Assembly (NCBI RefSeq): GCF_003206575.1
Contig: NZ_PZJO01000003.1
Location: 1-64,000, forward strand
Length of the DNA: 64,000 nt
Reading direction: 5' to 3'
Source of the DNA: Salinicola endophyticus
GTDB lineage: Bacteria; Pseudomonadota; Gammaproteobacteria; Pseudomonadales; Halomonadaceae
The translations under genes and the position numbers were made by a program. Shown one piece after another: positions 9,440 to 17,728 of this stretch. Each line of letters starts with the position of its first letter. The first letter of the stretch is position 1. The notes below the pieces were generated by a model, which did no database searches, was not told the origin of the DNA, and worked only from the letters and a program-made list of their open reading frames with translations.

Positions 9440-9527
9440 TTTTTACATCGCCCGGACGTGCTGAATCTTCATTATTCATTTATCGAGATCTCAGTAGCAT
9501 GAAGTTATCAGCCAAGGAGATATCATC

Positions 9528-10397
9528 ATGGGTTTACAGCAGAAAAGACAGGATATGGCCACCCTCGAAGACATCGTCAACCTGGAGTGCTATCCGCTCA
9601 ACGCCCCTGATTCCGAAAAATATCGCGAGTGTGTCGAGCGGATTAGCCGTCAGCTGGACGAGGATGGTTGCGCCCATTTCGCGCGCTTCATCCGCAGTGA
9701 CCTGATCGAACGCCTGCGCGAAGAGAGCGAAGAGGTCGCGCCCAAGGCGCACTATCACAGTAATAAGGTCACACCCTACGCAACCGCCGATGACGACGCC
9801 TACCCGGAAGATCATCCCATGCGTCGCTTCCAGGCATTCAGCAACGGCTTCGTGGCCAAGGATCTCATCGACGAAGACAAACTCGTTCAGCGTCTCTATC
9901 GCAATCCGATCTTTCAGCAGTTCATCGCCGACTGTCTCCAGGAGGAGCGCATCTACGAATACGCCGATCCGATCGCTGGACTGGTCATCAACGTGATGCC
10001 GGAAAACACCACCTTGCCGTGGCACTTCGACACCAACGAATTCATCGTCAGCCTGATGACACGGCGGCCCGAGTCCGGCGGCGACTTCCAGTATGCGCCC
10101 AATATACGCACCCCGGGTCATGAGAACTTCGAAGAGGTTCAGCGCATACTCGATGGCGACCATGGAAAGGTAAAGTCGCTCACGCTCAACACCGGTGACC
10201 TTCAGTTGTTCAAAGGCCGCTACTCCATGCACCGTGTCGCCCCCACTCAAGGTCAGCGCCTTTGCGCGCTGCTGGGCTACGCCAAGGAGCCGGGCATGAT
10301 CGGTCGCGTCAAGCGCACCCAGGATGTCTACGGGCGCGTCACCCAGGCGCACATCGATGCCGAAAATGCGCAGCGCGAAGACTCACTGGCTGGTTGA
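9528..10397 (+). CDS. 2OG/Fe(II) oxygenase of the BesD/HalD superfamily, HxD hydroxylase type
   Basis: 289 aa. The jelly-roll core shows 'LPWHFDTNEFIVSLM' with His166 and Asp168, then 'PESGGDFQYAPNIR', and the distal His235 in 'RYSMHRVAP' with Arg244 as likely 2-oxoglutarate anchor. The overall pattern fits the HalD/BesD amino-acid halogenase clade. True halogenases replace the Asp by Gly to make room for chloride, whereas Asp168 here predicts hydroxylation. Known relatives act on free basic amino acids such as lysine. A near-perfect ribosome-binding site (AAGGAGATATC, 9513-9523) precedes the ATG. The M24 gene starts 4 bp downstream, so the two are translated as a pair. Confidence 0.82.
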   Translation: MGLQQKRQDMATLEDIVNLECYPLNAPDSEKYRECVERISRQLDEDGCAHFARFIRSDLIERLREESEEVAPKAHYHSNKVTPYATADDDAYPEDHPMRRFQAFSNGFVAKDLIDEDKLVQRLYRNPIFQQFIADCLQEERIYEYADPIAGLVINVMPENTTLPWHFDTNEFIVSLMTRRPESGGDFQYAPNIRTPGHENFEEVQRILDGDHGKVKSLTLNTGDLQLFKGRYSMHRVAPTQGQRLCALLGYAKEPGMIGRVKRTQDVYGRVTQAHIDAENAQREDSLAG

Positions 10398-10401
10398 TAT
10401 C

Positions 10402-11673
10402 ATGACAACACTTTACTCGACTACGTCGCAGCCCCATCCGGCGCTCAACTACAGCACGGTCGATTTCAAGGACACTCCGATCGACCGGGCACTGGAGCAT
10501 CGCGTGGCGCTCTATCGCCTTGGCCGCCTGCGCCAGCAGGTCAAGGAGCACGATTTGAATGCGGTGGTGCTCTTCGATCCCATCAACATCCGCTACGCCT
10601 GCGGCGTGCGCAACATGCAGGTCTATTCCCAACGCAACCCGGCTCGCTACCTGGTCGTCCCGGCCGAGGGGCCGGTGGTGCTGTTCGAGTACCGTGCCTG
10701 TGGTCACCTCGCCAAGGATATGCCCACGATCGACGAGATTCGCGGCGCATCACCGATCATGCCGCTGCACAGCGGCCCGCACTCGCCCCGTCACGTCAGC
10801 CACTTCGTCGCCGATATCGAGGACGTGATGAGCCGTTCGACCTCGGGCGGCAAGCGCATCGGTATCGAGAGCGCGCCAACGGAAGTCGTGAGCGCCATGA
10901 TCGAGCACGGCTACACGCTCGTAGACGCCTCGCGGCCGGTGGAGATCGCCAAGTCCATCAAGAGCTTCGATGAACTCACCTTGATAGCCAAGTCGGTCGA
11001 GCTGACCGAGCAGGCCATGACCTTGATGGAGCGCGCCATCGAGCCCGGACTGACCGAAAACGCCCTGTGGTCGATTTTCCAGCAGAAGGTCATCGAAACC
11101 GGTGGCGAGTACATGGAGACCCGGCTTCTGAACTCCGGCGATCGCACCAATCCGTGGTTTCAGGAAACGTCGGACAAGAAGCTCGCCGCCGGCGAACTGA
11201 TCGCCTTCGACACCGACACGGTCGGCGTCTACGGCTACTACACCGACTTCTCGCGGACCTTCTTCGTCGGCGGCGAAGGCGCAAGGCCCAGCGCCAAGCA
11301 GAAGGAGCTCTATTCACTGTCGCGCGACGAGATCGAGACCAACATCGCTTTGATGCGCCCGGGCATGTCGTTTCGAGAATACTCGGAAAAGGCGTGGAAG
11401 ATTCCGGAAGGCTACCAGGAGCACCGCTATCTGGCCGTGGTCCACGGCTGCGGCATGACCGGCGAGTGGCCGATCATCTCGCACAGCATGGACTGGGACG
11501 AGGTCGGTTATGACGGTGTCATCCAGCCGGGCATGACACTGTGCATCGAATCCTTCTGCGGCCACCGCGACGGCGGCGAAGGGGTCAAGCTCGAGGAGCA
11601 GGTGCTGGTGACCGAAACCGGCATACGCCGCATGTCCACCTACGGCTACTCGGACATCCTGACGCTGGACTGA
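10402..11673 (+). CDS. M24-family metalloenzyme, DddP-like
   Basis: 423 aa: creatinase-like N-domain (to about 180) and pita-bread M24 domain. Metal-ligand residues read as Asp270/Asp272 (FDTD), Asp282 (TDFSR), His348 (VHGCGM), Glu383 (CIES) and Glu398 (KLEEQ). Their spacing matches, almost residue for residue, the ligand set reported for the DMSP lyase DddP (D295, D297, D307, H371, E406, E421). Further shared blocks are 'FDPINIRYA', 'NMQVYSQRNP' and 'ETRLLNSGDRTNPWFQE'. Ectoine hydrolase DoeA and creatinase are more distant M24 alternatives. DMSP cleavage or cleavage of a related substrate made by the adjacent oxygenase are both possible. The ATG at 10402 lies 4 bp after the oxygenase stop. 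Confidence 0.82.
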   Translation: MTTLYSTTSQPHPALNYSTVDFKDTPIDRALEHRVALYRLGRLRQQVKEHDLNAVVLFDPINIRYACGVRNMQVYSQRNPARYLVVPAEGPVVLFEYRACGHLAKDMPTIDEIRGASPIMPLHSGPHSPRHVSHFVADIEDVMSRSTSGGKRIGIESAPTEVVSAMIEHGYTLVDASRPVEIAKSIKSFDELTLIAKSVELTEQAMTLMERAIEPGLTENALWSIFQQKVIETGGEYMETRLLNSGDRTNPWFQETSDKKLAAGELIAFDTDTVGVYGYYTDFSRTFFVGGEGARPSAKQKELYSLSRDEIETNIALMRPGMSFREYSEKAWKIPEGYQEHRYLAVVHGCGMTGEWPIISHSMDWDEVGYDGVIQPGMTLCIESFCGHRDGGEGVKLEEQVLVTETGIRRMSTYGYSDILTLD

Positions 11674-11679
11674 CATACG

Positions 11680-11868
11680 TTTCCCGCCGAGAGCGCGATG
11701 GCCTGGTGTCTGCTGGCGCTGGGCACGTTCGGGGTGGGCTTCGTGATCCCCTCGCTCGGCGGCACTCCTCTGGGCATCCACGCCGAGCGGGTTGACCGCC
11801 GCCCGGCGCTGACGCTCACCATCATGCTGATCGCGAGTGCGATGCTGTCAATCGGGTCTCGCCGTCGG
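11680..11868 (+). pseudogene. Remnant of an MFS transporter (citrate/tricarballylate symporter type)
   Basis: In one frame this stretch reads FPAESAMAWCLLALGTFGVG, then a degenerate copy of MFS motif A ('GGTPLGIHAERVDRRPALTL') and 'TIMLIASAMLSIG'. Intact metabolite:H+ symporters have 'RPLGA..LGAYADRVGRRKAL' here, so several key positions are already lost. No start codon with upstream signals and no continuation exist. It is a fragment of roughly 60 codons left after deletion, sitting directly behind the M24 gene. Confidence 0.7.
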
Positions 11869-11889
11869 GATACCGACGAACGGCCGGGC

Positions 11890-12597
11890 TCACCCCCCGG
11901 CGATCCCGAAGGCCCAGCCCACCAGCGCCGTGGCGAGCATCGCCAGCACGCCCCAGAAGGTGACACGCACCACCGCCACCCGCGCCCGGGAGCCGCCGAT
12001 ACGCGCCGAGACCAGCCCCAGCAGCGCCAGGGCCAGCAGCGACCCCAGCGCCACCACCAGGGGTATCGCCAGCGCCGCGCGGGATAGCGCCCCTAACAGG
12101 GTAAAGGCCAGCGGCAGGGCCGCACCGGAGAAGAAGGAGAGTGCCGAGGTCCAGGCTGCCTGCAGCGGCTGCGCCGAGTTGACGCTGCTGAAACCCAGCT
12201 CGTCACGCGCGTGGGCGGCCAGCGCATCGTGCTGCATCAGCGTCTCGGCGACTTCATGGGCGAGCGGTGGCGACAGCCCACGGGTTTCGTAGATCTCCGC
12301 CAGCTCGCGCACCTCGAGTTCATAGTTGGCCTTGAGCTCGCGCCGCTCCCGCGCCAGATCGGCGTGCTCGGTATCCTTCTGCGAACTCACCGAGACGTAC
12401 TCGCCGGCCGCCATCGACATCGCCCCGGCCACTGCCCCGGCGACACCGGCGGTCAAGACGCCGCCCAGGCCGGCACCGGCCGCCGCCATGCCGATCACCA
12501 GACTGGCGGTCGAAACGATACCGTCGTTGGCCCCCAGCACCGCGGCACGCAGCCAGCCCACGCGGTCGGAATAGTGGCGCTCCTTGGGAATGTTCAT
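11890..12597 (-). CDS. VIT1/CCC1 family transporter
   Basis: About 235 aa. The start 'MNIPKERHYSDRVGWLRAAVLGANDGIVSTASLVIG' is diagnostic of the VIT1/CCC1/Nodulin-21 family, with ANDG in the first membrane helix. A second helix with 'GAMSMAAGEYVSVSSQKDTE' leads into a charged cytoplasmic metal-binding region, and three more helices follow. The family moves Fe2+/Mn2+ across membranes in eukaryotes; bacterial members are thought to export or buffer the same metals. AGGAG lies 8 nt before the ATG at 12597, favouring it over an upstream start at 12630. Confidence 0.9.
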   Translation of the reverse strand: MNIPKERHYSDRVGWLRAAVLGANDGIVSTASLVIGMAAAGAGLGGVLTAGVAGAVAGAMSMAAGEYVSVSSQKDTEHADLARERRELKANYELEVRELAEIYETRGLSPPLAHEVAETLMQHDALAAHARDELGFSSVNSAQPLQAAWTSALSFFSGAALPLAFTLLGALSRAALAIPLVVALGSLLALALLGLVSARIGGSRARVAVVRVTFWGVLAMLATALVGWAFGIAGG

Positions 12598-12786
12598 CGC
12601 AGGCTCCTGTAGGGTCCGTTCCCATCTCATCGCGATGAGTTTGGCGTTGTTACCTTAAGACAAACCTAAGCCTGCCGCCTGTAGTCTGACCCCGTCGAAC
12701 GCTCCCGGGGGGCCGCGGCCGAAACCCGCCCCGGGAAGTGTGTCTCGACCTCGACGCCGACTCGTTCATCACCAGGACTGCCCGCC

Positions 12787-13326
12787 GTGAACTCGACATC
12801 TCCCCAGCGATACTCCGCCAAGGCCCGCCACTTCCACTGGAGCGTGGCATCCTTCGTCGTGCTGGCCTATGCGCTGATTCTCTCGACGGACCTCTTCCCA
12901 CGCAGCAGCGGCATCCCCGAAGTGCTGCTGCAGAGCCACTTCTGGGCCGGTATCGGCGTGCTGCTGCTGGCGATACCGCGTCTGCTGGAGCGCCTGCGGC
13001 GCACGCCGCCGCCGGTCACCCCGGCGCTGCACCCGCAACTCGAGCGACTCTCGCGGGTCACCCACTGGGCGCTCTACGCCTTCCTGTTCGCGCAGCCGCT
13101 GCTCGGCATCTTCACCGTGTGGCTGAGCGACGGCGCCATTCCCGTGCCCGGCACGTCGCTGGCGCTGCCGTCGCCCTTCCCGGTCAGCCCCGCGCTGGGG
13201 CATGACGTGGAGTCCATACACACCACCCTGGGCACGATCTTCTACTACGTCATCGGGCTGCACCTGGCCGCGGTGTGCTGGCATCAGTTCGTGCGCAAGG
13301 ACAATCTGCTCAAGCGCATGCTCTGA
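12787..13326 (+). CDS. Cytochrome b561
   Basis: 179 aa, four predicted membrane helices. The family pattern is visible: 'AKARHFHWSVASFVVLAYAL' near the start with the first haem-ligand histidines, a helix 2 histidine (QSHFWAGIG), 'VTHWALYAFLFAQPLLG', and histidines in the last helix (IHTTLGTIFYYVIGLHLAAV). Two haem b groups in the inner membrane are expected, passing electrons between the quinone pool and periplasmic acceptors such as superoxide (CybB type). The start is a GTG. A strong hairpin terminator follows the stop. Confidence 0.9.
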   Translation: MNSTSPQRYSAKARHFHWSVASFVVLAYALILSTDLFPRSSGIPEVLLQSHFWAGIGVLLLAIPRLLERLRRTPPPVTPALHPQLERLSRVTHWALYAFLFAQPLLGIFTVWLSDGAIPVPGTSLALPSPFPVSPALGHDVESIHTTLGTIFYYVIGLHLAAVCWHQFVRKDNLLKRML

Positions 13327-13347
13327 CCCTCAGCCAAGCCATTAATC

Positions 13348-13385
13348 GACAGCGCCCGGGACTCTCGCGAGCCCCGGGCGCTGTC
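13348..13385. terminator. Bidirectional hairpin between cytochrome b561 and gntP
   Basis: A perfect 13-bp stem (GACAGCGCCCGGG at 13348-13360 with CCCGGGCGCTGTC at 13373-13385) and a 12-nt loop lies between two convergent genes. There is no clear T-run on either side, but position and stability suggest transcription termination for both. Confidence 0.75.
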
Positions 13386-13407
13386 AGTGGAGAGACCGCT
13401 GGGGTCA

Positions 13408-14793
13408 CTACCCCAGGAAGGCGTTGGCGATCAGCAGCGCTACCAGGCTAGTGGCCCAGCCCAGCGTGGTCGGCACCGACAGCACCAGCAGCTGGTGCTT
13501 GGCGGTCTTGACCCCGAGCAGACGGTTGACCACCCAGAAGTAGCTGTCGTTGAAGTAGCTGAAGAAGAGCCCGCCCAGACACGCCGCCTGCGCCGCCAGC
13601 ACCATGTTGACGTCGGGCATGGCGGAGAGAATCGGCGCCGAGATCGAGGCCCCGGTGATCATCGAGACGGTGCCGCTGCCCTGTACGAAGCGCACCAGGG
13701 TGGCGATCAGAAACGGAATCAGCACCGCCGGCAGCGCCAGCCCGGCAATGCTCTCGCCGATGTAGTCGCCGGCGCCGCTGGCCCGCAGCACCGCACCCAG
13801 CGCGCCCCCGGCACCGGTCACCAGCAGGATGATACCGGCGCTCTCGACACCCTTCTCCAGGTGCGCCAGCACCTGATCCTTGGGCATCTTCGGCACCAGG
13901 CCGTAAACCGCCACCAGCACCCCGATGCCCACCGCGATGACCGGATGGCCGATGAACTGCACCCCCTGGACGAAGACACCCGGCGCACCGCTACCGCCGA
14001 CCAGAGCGGTCACCAGGGTGTTCAGGAAGATCAGCGCGATCGGCAACGCAATCGGCAGCACCGCCTTGGCCAGGGTCGGCAGTTCGGACTCCGCCAGCGG
14101 CGTGGCGACCGGGTCCGTCTCATCACGCTTGAGTGAGCCGGGCACGTCGCGCTCGATCATCGCTTCGATGCGTGGGCCCATGATGCGTGCATAGAGCACC
14201 ATCACGATCAGCGCCGGCGCGGTGAACACGATGCCCCAGGCGATCATCAGCCCGATATCGACACCGAAGATACCGGCCACCCCGAGCGGGCCCGGGGTCG
14301 GCGGCACTGCACTGTGGGTCACCGCCAGCCCCGAGGCGAGCGCGATGCCCAGGGTGAGCACCGAGCGCCCGCTGTTGCGCGCCAGCGCCCGCACCAGCGG
14401 GTTGAGGATCACGTAGGCGGAGTCGCAGAAGATCGGAATCGAGACGATATAGCCGGTGATCGCCATGGCCCAATCCTCGCGCTCCTTGCCGAGCAGCCTG
14501 AGGATCGCGTAGGCCATGCGTTGCCCCGCCCCGGAGACTTCGAGAATCCGCCCCATCATCACCCCGAAACCGATCACCAGACCGATGGTGGAGAGCGTCT
14601 TGCCGAAACCGGTGGTGATCGCATCGATCACCGCATTGGGCGACATGCCGCCGATCAGACCGGCGATCGAAGCGGCGATCACCAGCGCCAGCAGCGCGTG
14701 CACACGGGTTTTGATGACCAGCGCGATCATCACGAAGATGGCGATGCCCAGGCCGATGATGACCTGAGGCCCCGCGGCAGCAGCGTCTGTCAT
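13408..14793 (-). CDS. GntP family permease (probable tetronate/aldonate importer)
   Basis: 461 aa, about 12-14 membrane segments. GntP-family blocks are present: 'GFGKTLSTIGLVIGFGVMMG', 'IPIFCDSAYVILNPL', 'THSAVPPTPGP' and 'FVQGSGTVSMITGASI'. These permeases take up gluconate and other sugar acids by H+ symport. Its ATG overlaps the denD stop (ATGA, 14790-14793), so the two are translationally coupled. This neighbourhood predicts D-erythronate and/or L-threonate rather than gluconate as substrate. Confidence 0.92.
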   Translation of the reverse strand: MTDAAAAGPQVIIGLGIAIFVMIALVIKTRVHALLALVIAASIAGLIGGMSPNAVIDAITTGFGKTLSTIGLVIGFGVMMGRILEVSGAGQRMAYAILRLLGKEREDWAMAITGYIVSIPIFCDSAYVILNPLVRALARNSGRSVLTLGIALASGLAVTHSAVPPTPGPLGVAGIFGVDIGLMIAWGIVFTAPALIVMVLYARIMGPRIEAMIERDVPGSLKRDETDPVATPLAESELPTLAKAVLPIALPIALIFLNTLVTALVGGSGAPGVFVQGVQFIGHPVIAVGIGVLVAVYGLVPKMPKDQVLAHLEKGVESAGIILLVTGAGGALGAVLRASGAGDYIGESIAGLALPAVLIPFLIATLVRFVQGSGTVSMITGASISAPILSAMPDVNMVLAAQAACLGGLFFSYFNDSYFWVVNRLLGVKTAKHQLLVLSVPTTLGWATSLVALLIANAFLG

Positions 14794-15773
14794 GAGTGGA
14801 CTCCTTGATTGGATTTATCGTTGAGTTCGTCTTCCCGGTAGGCGCGGATGATGGCGTCGAAGTCGGCATCGGCACGCAGGCCCAGGGCCAGCGATTGCGT
14901 GACTTCCAGCCCGCCGGGCCAGCTGGCGACGATGGCATCGATGCGATCATCGGGTACGAAGCGCACCCGTTCGCGCGCGGCCGCGCCGGCGCTGCGTTCG
15001 AGCGCCGCCAGCATCTCGTTCACGCTGACCGTGATGCCGGGCAGATTGAGGGTGCGCCAGGCGCCGAGCCGGGCAGCCGGCAGCGCCAGCGTCTGGGCCA
15101 GGTTCTCGACCACGGTGCGGGGTGATGAGAGCCACAGCGGCAGCTCGCCGGACACCGGGCAGGTGGTCTCGACCCCGGCCAGCGGCTCGCGGATGATCGC
15201 GCTGGCGAACGACGACGCCGCCTGATTGGGCTTGCCGGGGCGCACCACGATGGTGGGCAGACGGCACACCCGGCCGTCGACGAAGCCACGTCGGCTGTAG
15301 TCGTTGACCAGCAGCTCGCCGATCGCCTTCTGCGCGCCGTAGGAGGAGCGCGGCTGCGGGCCGACCGCCTCGGCCACCGGCTGTGCCAGCCCCGGCCCGA
15401 ACACCGCCAGCGAACTGGCGAACAGGAAACGCAGCGGCTGCGGGCGGTTGCGGCAAGCGTCGAGCAGCGTCCGCGTCGCCTCCAGATTGACCCGCATGCC
15501 GAGCTCGAAATCCGCCTCGGCCTGGGCGCTCACCACCGCGGCCAGATGGCACACGGCGCCGGTATCCGCAGCAAACGCCGAGGCCACCAGCGCCGGATCG
15601 GCGACATCCCCGATCAGCGACTCCACCCGCGCATCGGCCAGCGGGCACGCCGCCAGATCGATCGAGGTCACGCGGGTGACCGGCTGTCCGTCGATGGCGA
15701 TCTCTCCCGACAGCAGCCGGCTGATCAGTCTGGCGCCGAGAAAACCGGCGCCCCCTGTGACGATGACATGCAT
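14790..15773 (-). CDS. denD: D-erythronate dehydrogenase
   Basis: About 327 aa extended SDR. The Rossmann motif TGGAGFLGARL lies at residues 6-16 and the catalytic Tyr-Lys pair in 'SSYGAQKAIGELLVNDYSRR'. 'DGRVCRLPTIVVRPGKPN' and 'NLPGITVSVNEMLAALE' match the DenD subfamily, which oxidises D-erythronate at C2 with NAD+. The ATG at 15773 follows AGGAGAG with 6-nt spacing, giving a start exactly at the Rossmann strand (MHVIVTGG). It is cotranscribed with gntP and divergent from an FCD regulator, with ltnD and otnI beyond. Confidence 0.86.
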   Translation of the reverse strand: MHVIVTGGAGFLGARLISRLLSGEIAIDGQPVTRVTSIDLAACPLADARVESLIGDVADPALVASAFAADTGAVCHLAAVVSAQAEADFELGMRVNLEATRTLLDACRNRPQPLRFLFASSLAVFGPGLAQPVAEAVGPQPRSSYGAQKAIGELLVNDYSRRGFVDGRVCRLPTIVVRPGKPNQAASSFASAIIREPLAGVETTCPVSGELPLWLSSPRTVVENLAQTLALPAARLGAWRTLNLPGITVSVNEMLAALERSAGAAARERVRFVPDDRIDAIVASWPGGLEVTQSLALGLRADADFDAIIRAYREDELNDKSNQGVHS

Positions 15774-15883
15774 GCTAACTCTCCTGGTTGAGCGCCCCCG
15801 TCCGGCACCTGGCACTGCGGGGTCTGAATCCGGACGACTGCCTGACCAAAGGCGAATGGCGCTGGCGTTTGAGATTTAGCATC

Positions 15884-15894
15884 TTGTCTGACAA
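15884..15894. promoter_or_regulatory. Putative FCD/GntR operator
   Basis: TTGTCTGACAA is a perfect 5-1-5 palindrome matching the TNGTNNNACNA pattern of FadR-subfamily GntR regulators. It lies in the divergent promoter region between denD and the FCD regulator gene, so autoregulation and control of denD-gntP are both plausible. Reading the pattern is direct; binding is inferred. Confidence 0.65.
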
Positions 15895-15998
15895 ATTATG
15901 CGTGGCAGCAATATCGCCATTGGTCGGATAGGGTCTACAGAGGCGCCACGACGGGGTTTCCCGGCGGCACACTACGACCAACGGATAAGGAGAATCCC

Positions 15999-16751
15999 TT
16001 GAGTGGAGACACCTCGACGCCCTCGCGCGGCCCGCAGCTCTCGGAGCAGGTGGCCGCACGTCTGAGCGATGCCATTCAGAGCGGCGAGTGGGCCCGCGGC
16101 GAGCGCCTGCCCACCGAGGCCGCCCTGGGCCAGCGCTTCGGCATCAGCCGTTCGGTGGTGCGCGAAGCGATCTCGATGCTGCGCAACGCCGGCCTGGTCA
16201 CCTCGCGTCGCGGCAGCGGCAGCTTCGTCGCCGACGCGCCGACCGTATCTTTGCGTCTGGCCCTGCCCGACTCGGATCTGAGCTCGGTGATCGAGGTGCT
16301 CGAGCTGCGCCGGCCGCTGGAGGTGGAAGCGGCACGGCTCGCCGCCAGCCGCCGCACACCCTCGCAGCTACGGCGCATCCGCAACGCCATGGTGGATATC
16401 GACGAAGCGGTGGAGGCGGGCCTCTCCGGGGTGGAGCAGGATCTGGCCTTCCACCGCGCCATCGCCGAAGCCGCGCACAACGCCCACTTCACCGCGGTGC
16501 TCGACTTCTACAACCGCTTTCTGCACCACGCGATCCATGTCACGCGGACCAACGAGTCGCTGCGCGAGACCTTCATGCAGCAGGTGGTCGCCGAGCACCA
16601 GACCATCGTCGACGCGATCGCCGCCGGCGACCCGGAAGCCGCGGCGCAGGCCGCCGCACGCCATCTGGAACACGCCGAGGTGCGTCTGCGCCAGGCACCC
16701 GAAGATCTGATCGCGCGTGTGCGGGCCCAGCGCCCGAACGCACCGGACTAA
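15999..16751 (+). CDS. FCD-domain GntR regulator of the tetronate cluster
   Basis: 250 aa. N-terminal GntR winged helix ('LPTEAALGQRFGISRSVVREAISMLRNAGLVTSRRGSGSFVA', about residues 37-78) joined to an FCD effector domain whose Asp/His metal ligands appear in 'DLAFHRAIAEAAHN' and 'EHQTIVDAI...ARHLEHAE'. This class includes FadR, LldR and GntR-type repressors of sugar-acid catabolism. The start is a TTG preceded by AAGGAGA (15987-15993). The next gene, ltnD, begins 15 bp after the stop, so regulator and enzymes share an operon. Confidence 0.92.
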   Translation: MSGDTSTPSRGPQLSEQVAARLSDAIQSGEWARGERLPTEAALGQRFGISRSVVREAISMLRNAGLVTSRRGSGSFVADAPTVSLRLALPDSDLSSVIEVLELRRPLEVEAARLAASRRTPSQLRRIRNAMVDIDEAVEAGLSGVEQDLAFHRAIAEAAHNAHFTAVLDFYNRFLHHAIHVTRTNESLRETFMQQVVAEHQTIVDAIAAGDPEAAAQAAARHLEHAEVRLRQAPEDLIARVRAQRPNAPD

Positions 16752-16766
16752 CACAGGAGAGAAGGC

Positions 16767-17714
16767 ATGACACAGACACACAGCGGCGCCGGCACCGTCA
16801 TCGGACCCAGGGTCGGCCTGATCGGGCTCGGCTCGATGGGCATGGGCATGGCCACCTCACTGGTCAAGGCCGGTTTCGAGACCTGGGGCTGCGATCTGCG
16901 CCCGGAGGCCCGCGAGCAGTTCGCCGCCGCCGGCGGCCACGCCGTCGCCACGCCGGCCGAGATGGCCACCGAGGTCGAAATCGTGCTCACCGTCGTGGTC
17001 AATGCCGAGCAGACCCGCGCGGCACTGTTCGGCGACGCCGGGCTGGTGCAGGCCAGCGGCGGCCTGGCGCCGGGCAGCGTGGTGATCTCGTGTGCGACCT
17101 GCGCCCCGGAAGCGGTGCGCGAACTCGGTGCGGAGCTCGCCGCCCACGATGTCCAGCTGCTCGACGCGCCGATCTCCGGCGGCTCGGTGAAGGCCGCCCA
17201 GGGCCAACTGACGATGATGACCTCCGGCCCCGCGCCGCTCTACGAGCGCACCGGCACGGTGCTCGATGCGCTCGCGGCCAAGGTCTTCCGGCTCGGCGAC
17301 CAACTCGGCCAGGGCTCCCAGGTGAAGCTGGTCAATCAGTTGCTGGCGGGCGTGCATATCGCCGCCGCCGCCGAGGCGATGGCCTACGGCATTCGCGGTG
17401 GCTGCGACCCGCAGACCCTCTACGAGGTGATCACCCAGAGTGCCGGCAACTCCTGGATGTTCGAGAACCGGGTGCCGCACATCCTCGCCGGCGACTACAC
17501 CCCGCACTCGGCAGTGGATATCTTCGTCAAGGATCTGGGGATCGTTCACGATACCGCCCATCGCGACAAGTTCCCGCTGCCGCTGACCGCCCAGGCGCTG
17601 AGCCAGTTCACCCTCGCCTCGGCCCAGGGCCTGGGGCGCGAGGACGACTCGGCGGTGGTCAAGGTCTACCCGGGCATCACCCTGCCCGGCAGCGCCGCCA
17701 ACGACCCCGGCTGA
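16767..17714 (+). CDS. ltnD: L-threonate dehydrogenase-like 3-hydroxyacid dehydrogenase
   Basis: 315 aa member of the 3-hydroxyisobutyrate dehydrogenase superfamily. Features: dinucleotide motif 'VGLIGLGSMGMGMA' near residues 16-29, substrate-binding 'DAPISGGSVKAAQG' near 132-145, and the catalytic-lysine helix 'QVKLVNQLLAG'. Together with otnI directly downstream and denD upstream, L-threonate 2-dehydrogenase (LtnD) is the best assignment. It would produce 2-oxo-tetronate. Other beta-hydroxyacid dehydrogenases have the same fold, so the substrate depends on this context. Confidence 0.83.
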   Translation: MTQTHSGAGTVIGPRVGLIGLGSMGMGMATSLVKAGFETWGCDLRPEAREQFAAAGGHAVATPAEMATEVEIVLTVVVNAEQTRAALFGDAGLVQASGGLAPGSVVISCATCAPEAVRELGAELAAHDVQLLDAPISGGSVKAAQGQLTMMTSGPAPLYERTGTVLDALAAKVFRLGDQLGQGSQVKLVNQLLAGVHIAAAAEAMAYGIRGGCDPQTLYEVITQSAGNSWMFENRVPHILAGDYTPHSAVDIFVKDLGIVHDTAHRDKFPLPLTAQALSQFTLASAQGLGREDDSAVVKVYPGITLPGSAANDPG

Positions 17715-17728
17715 ATGGAATACCCCTC

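Noticed and set aside
9528-10397. Assignment as an amino-acid halogenase
   Set aside because: Asp168 occupies the position that must be Gly or Ala for chloride binding, so hydroxylation is expected.
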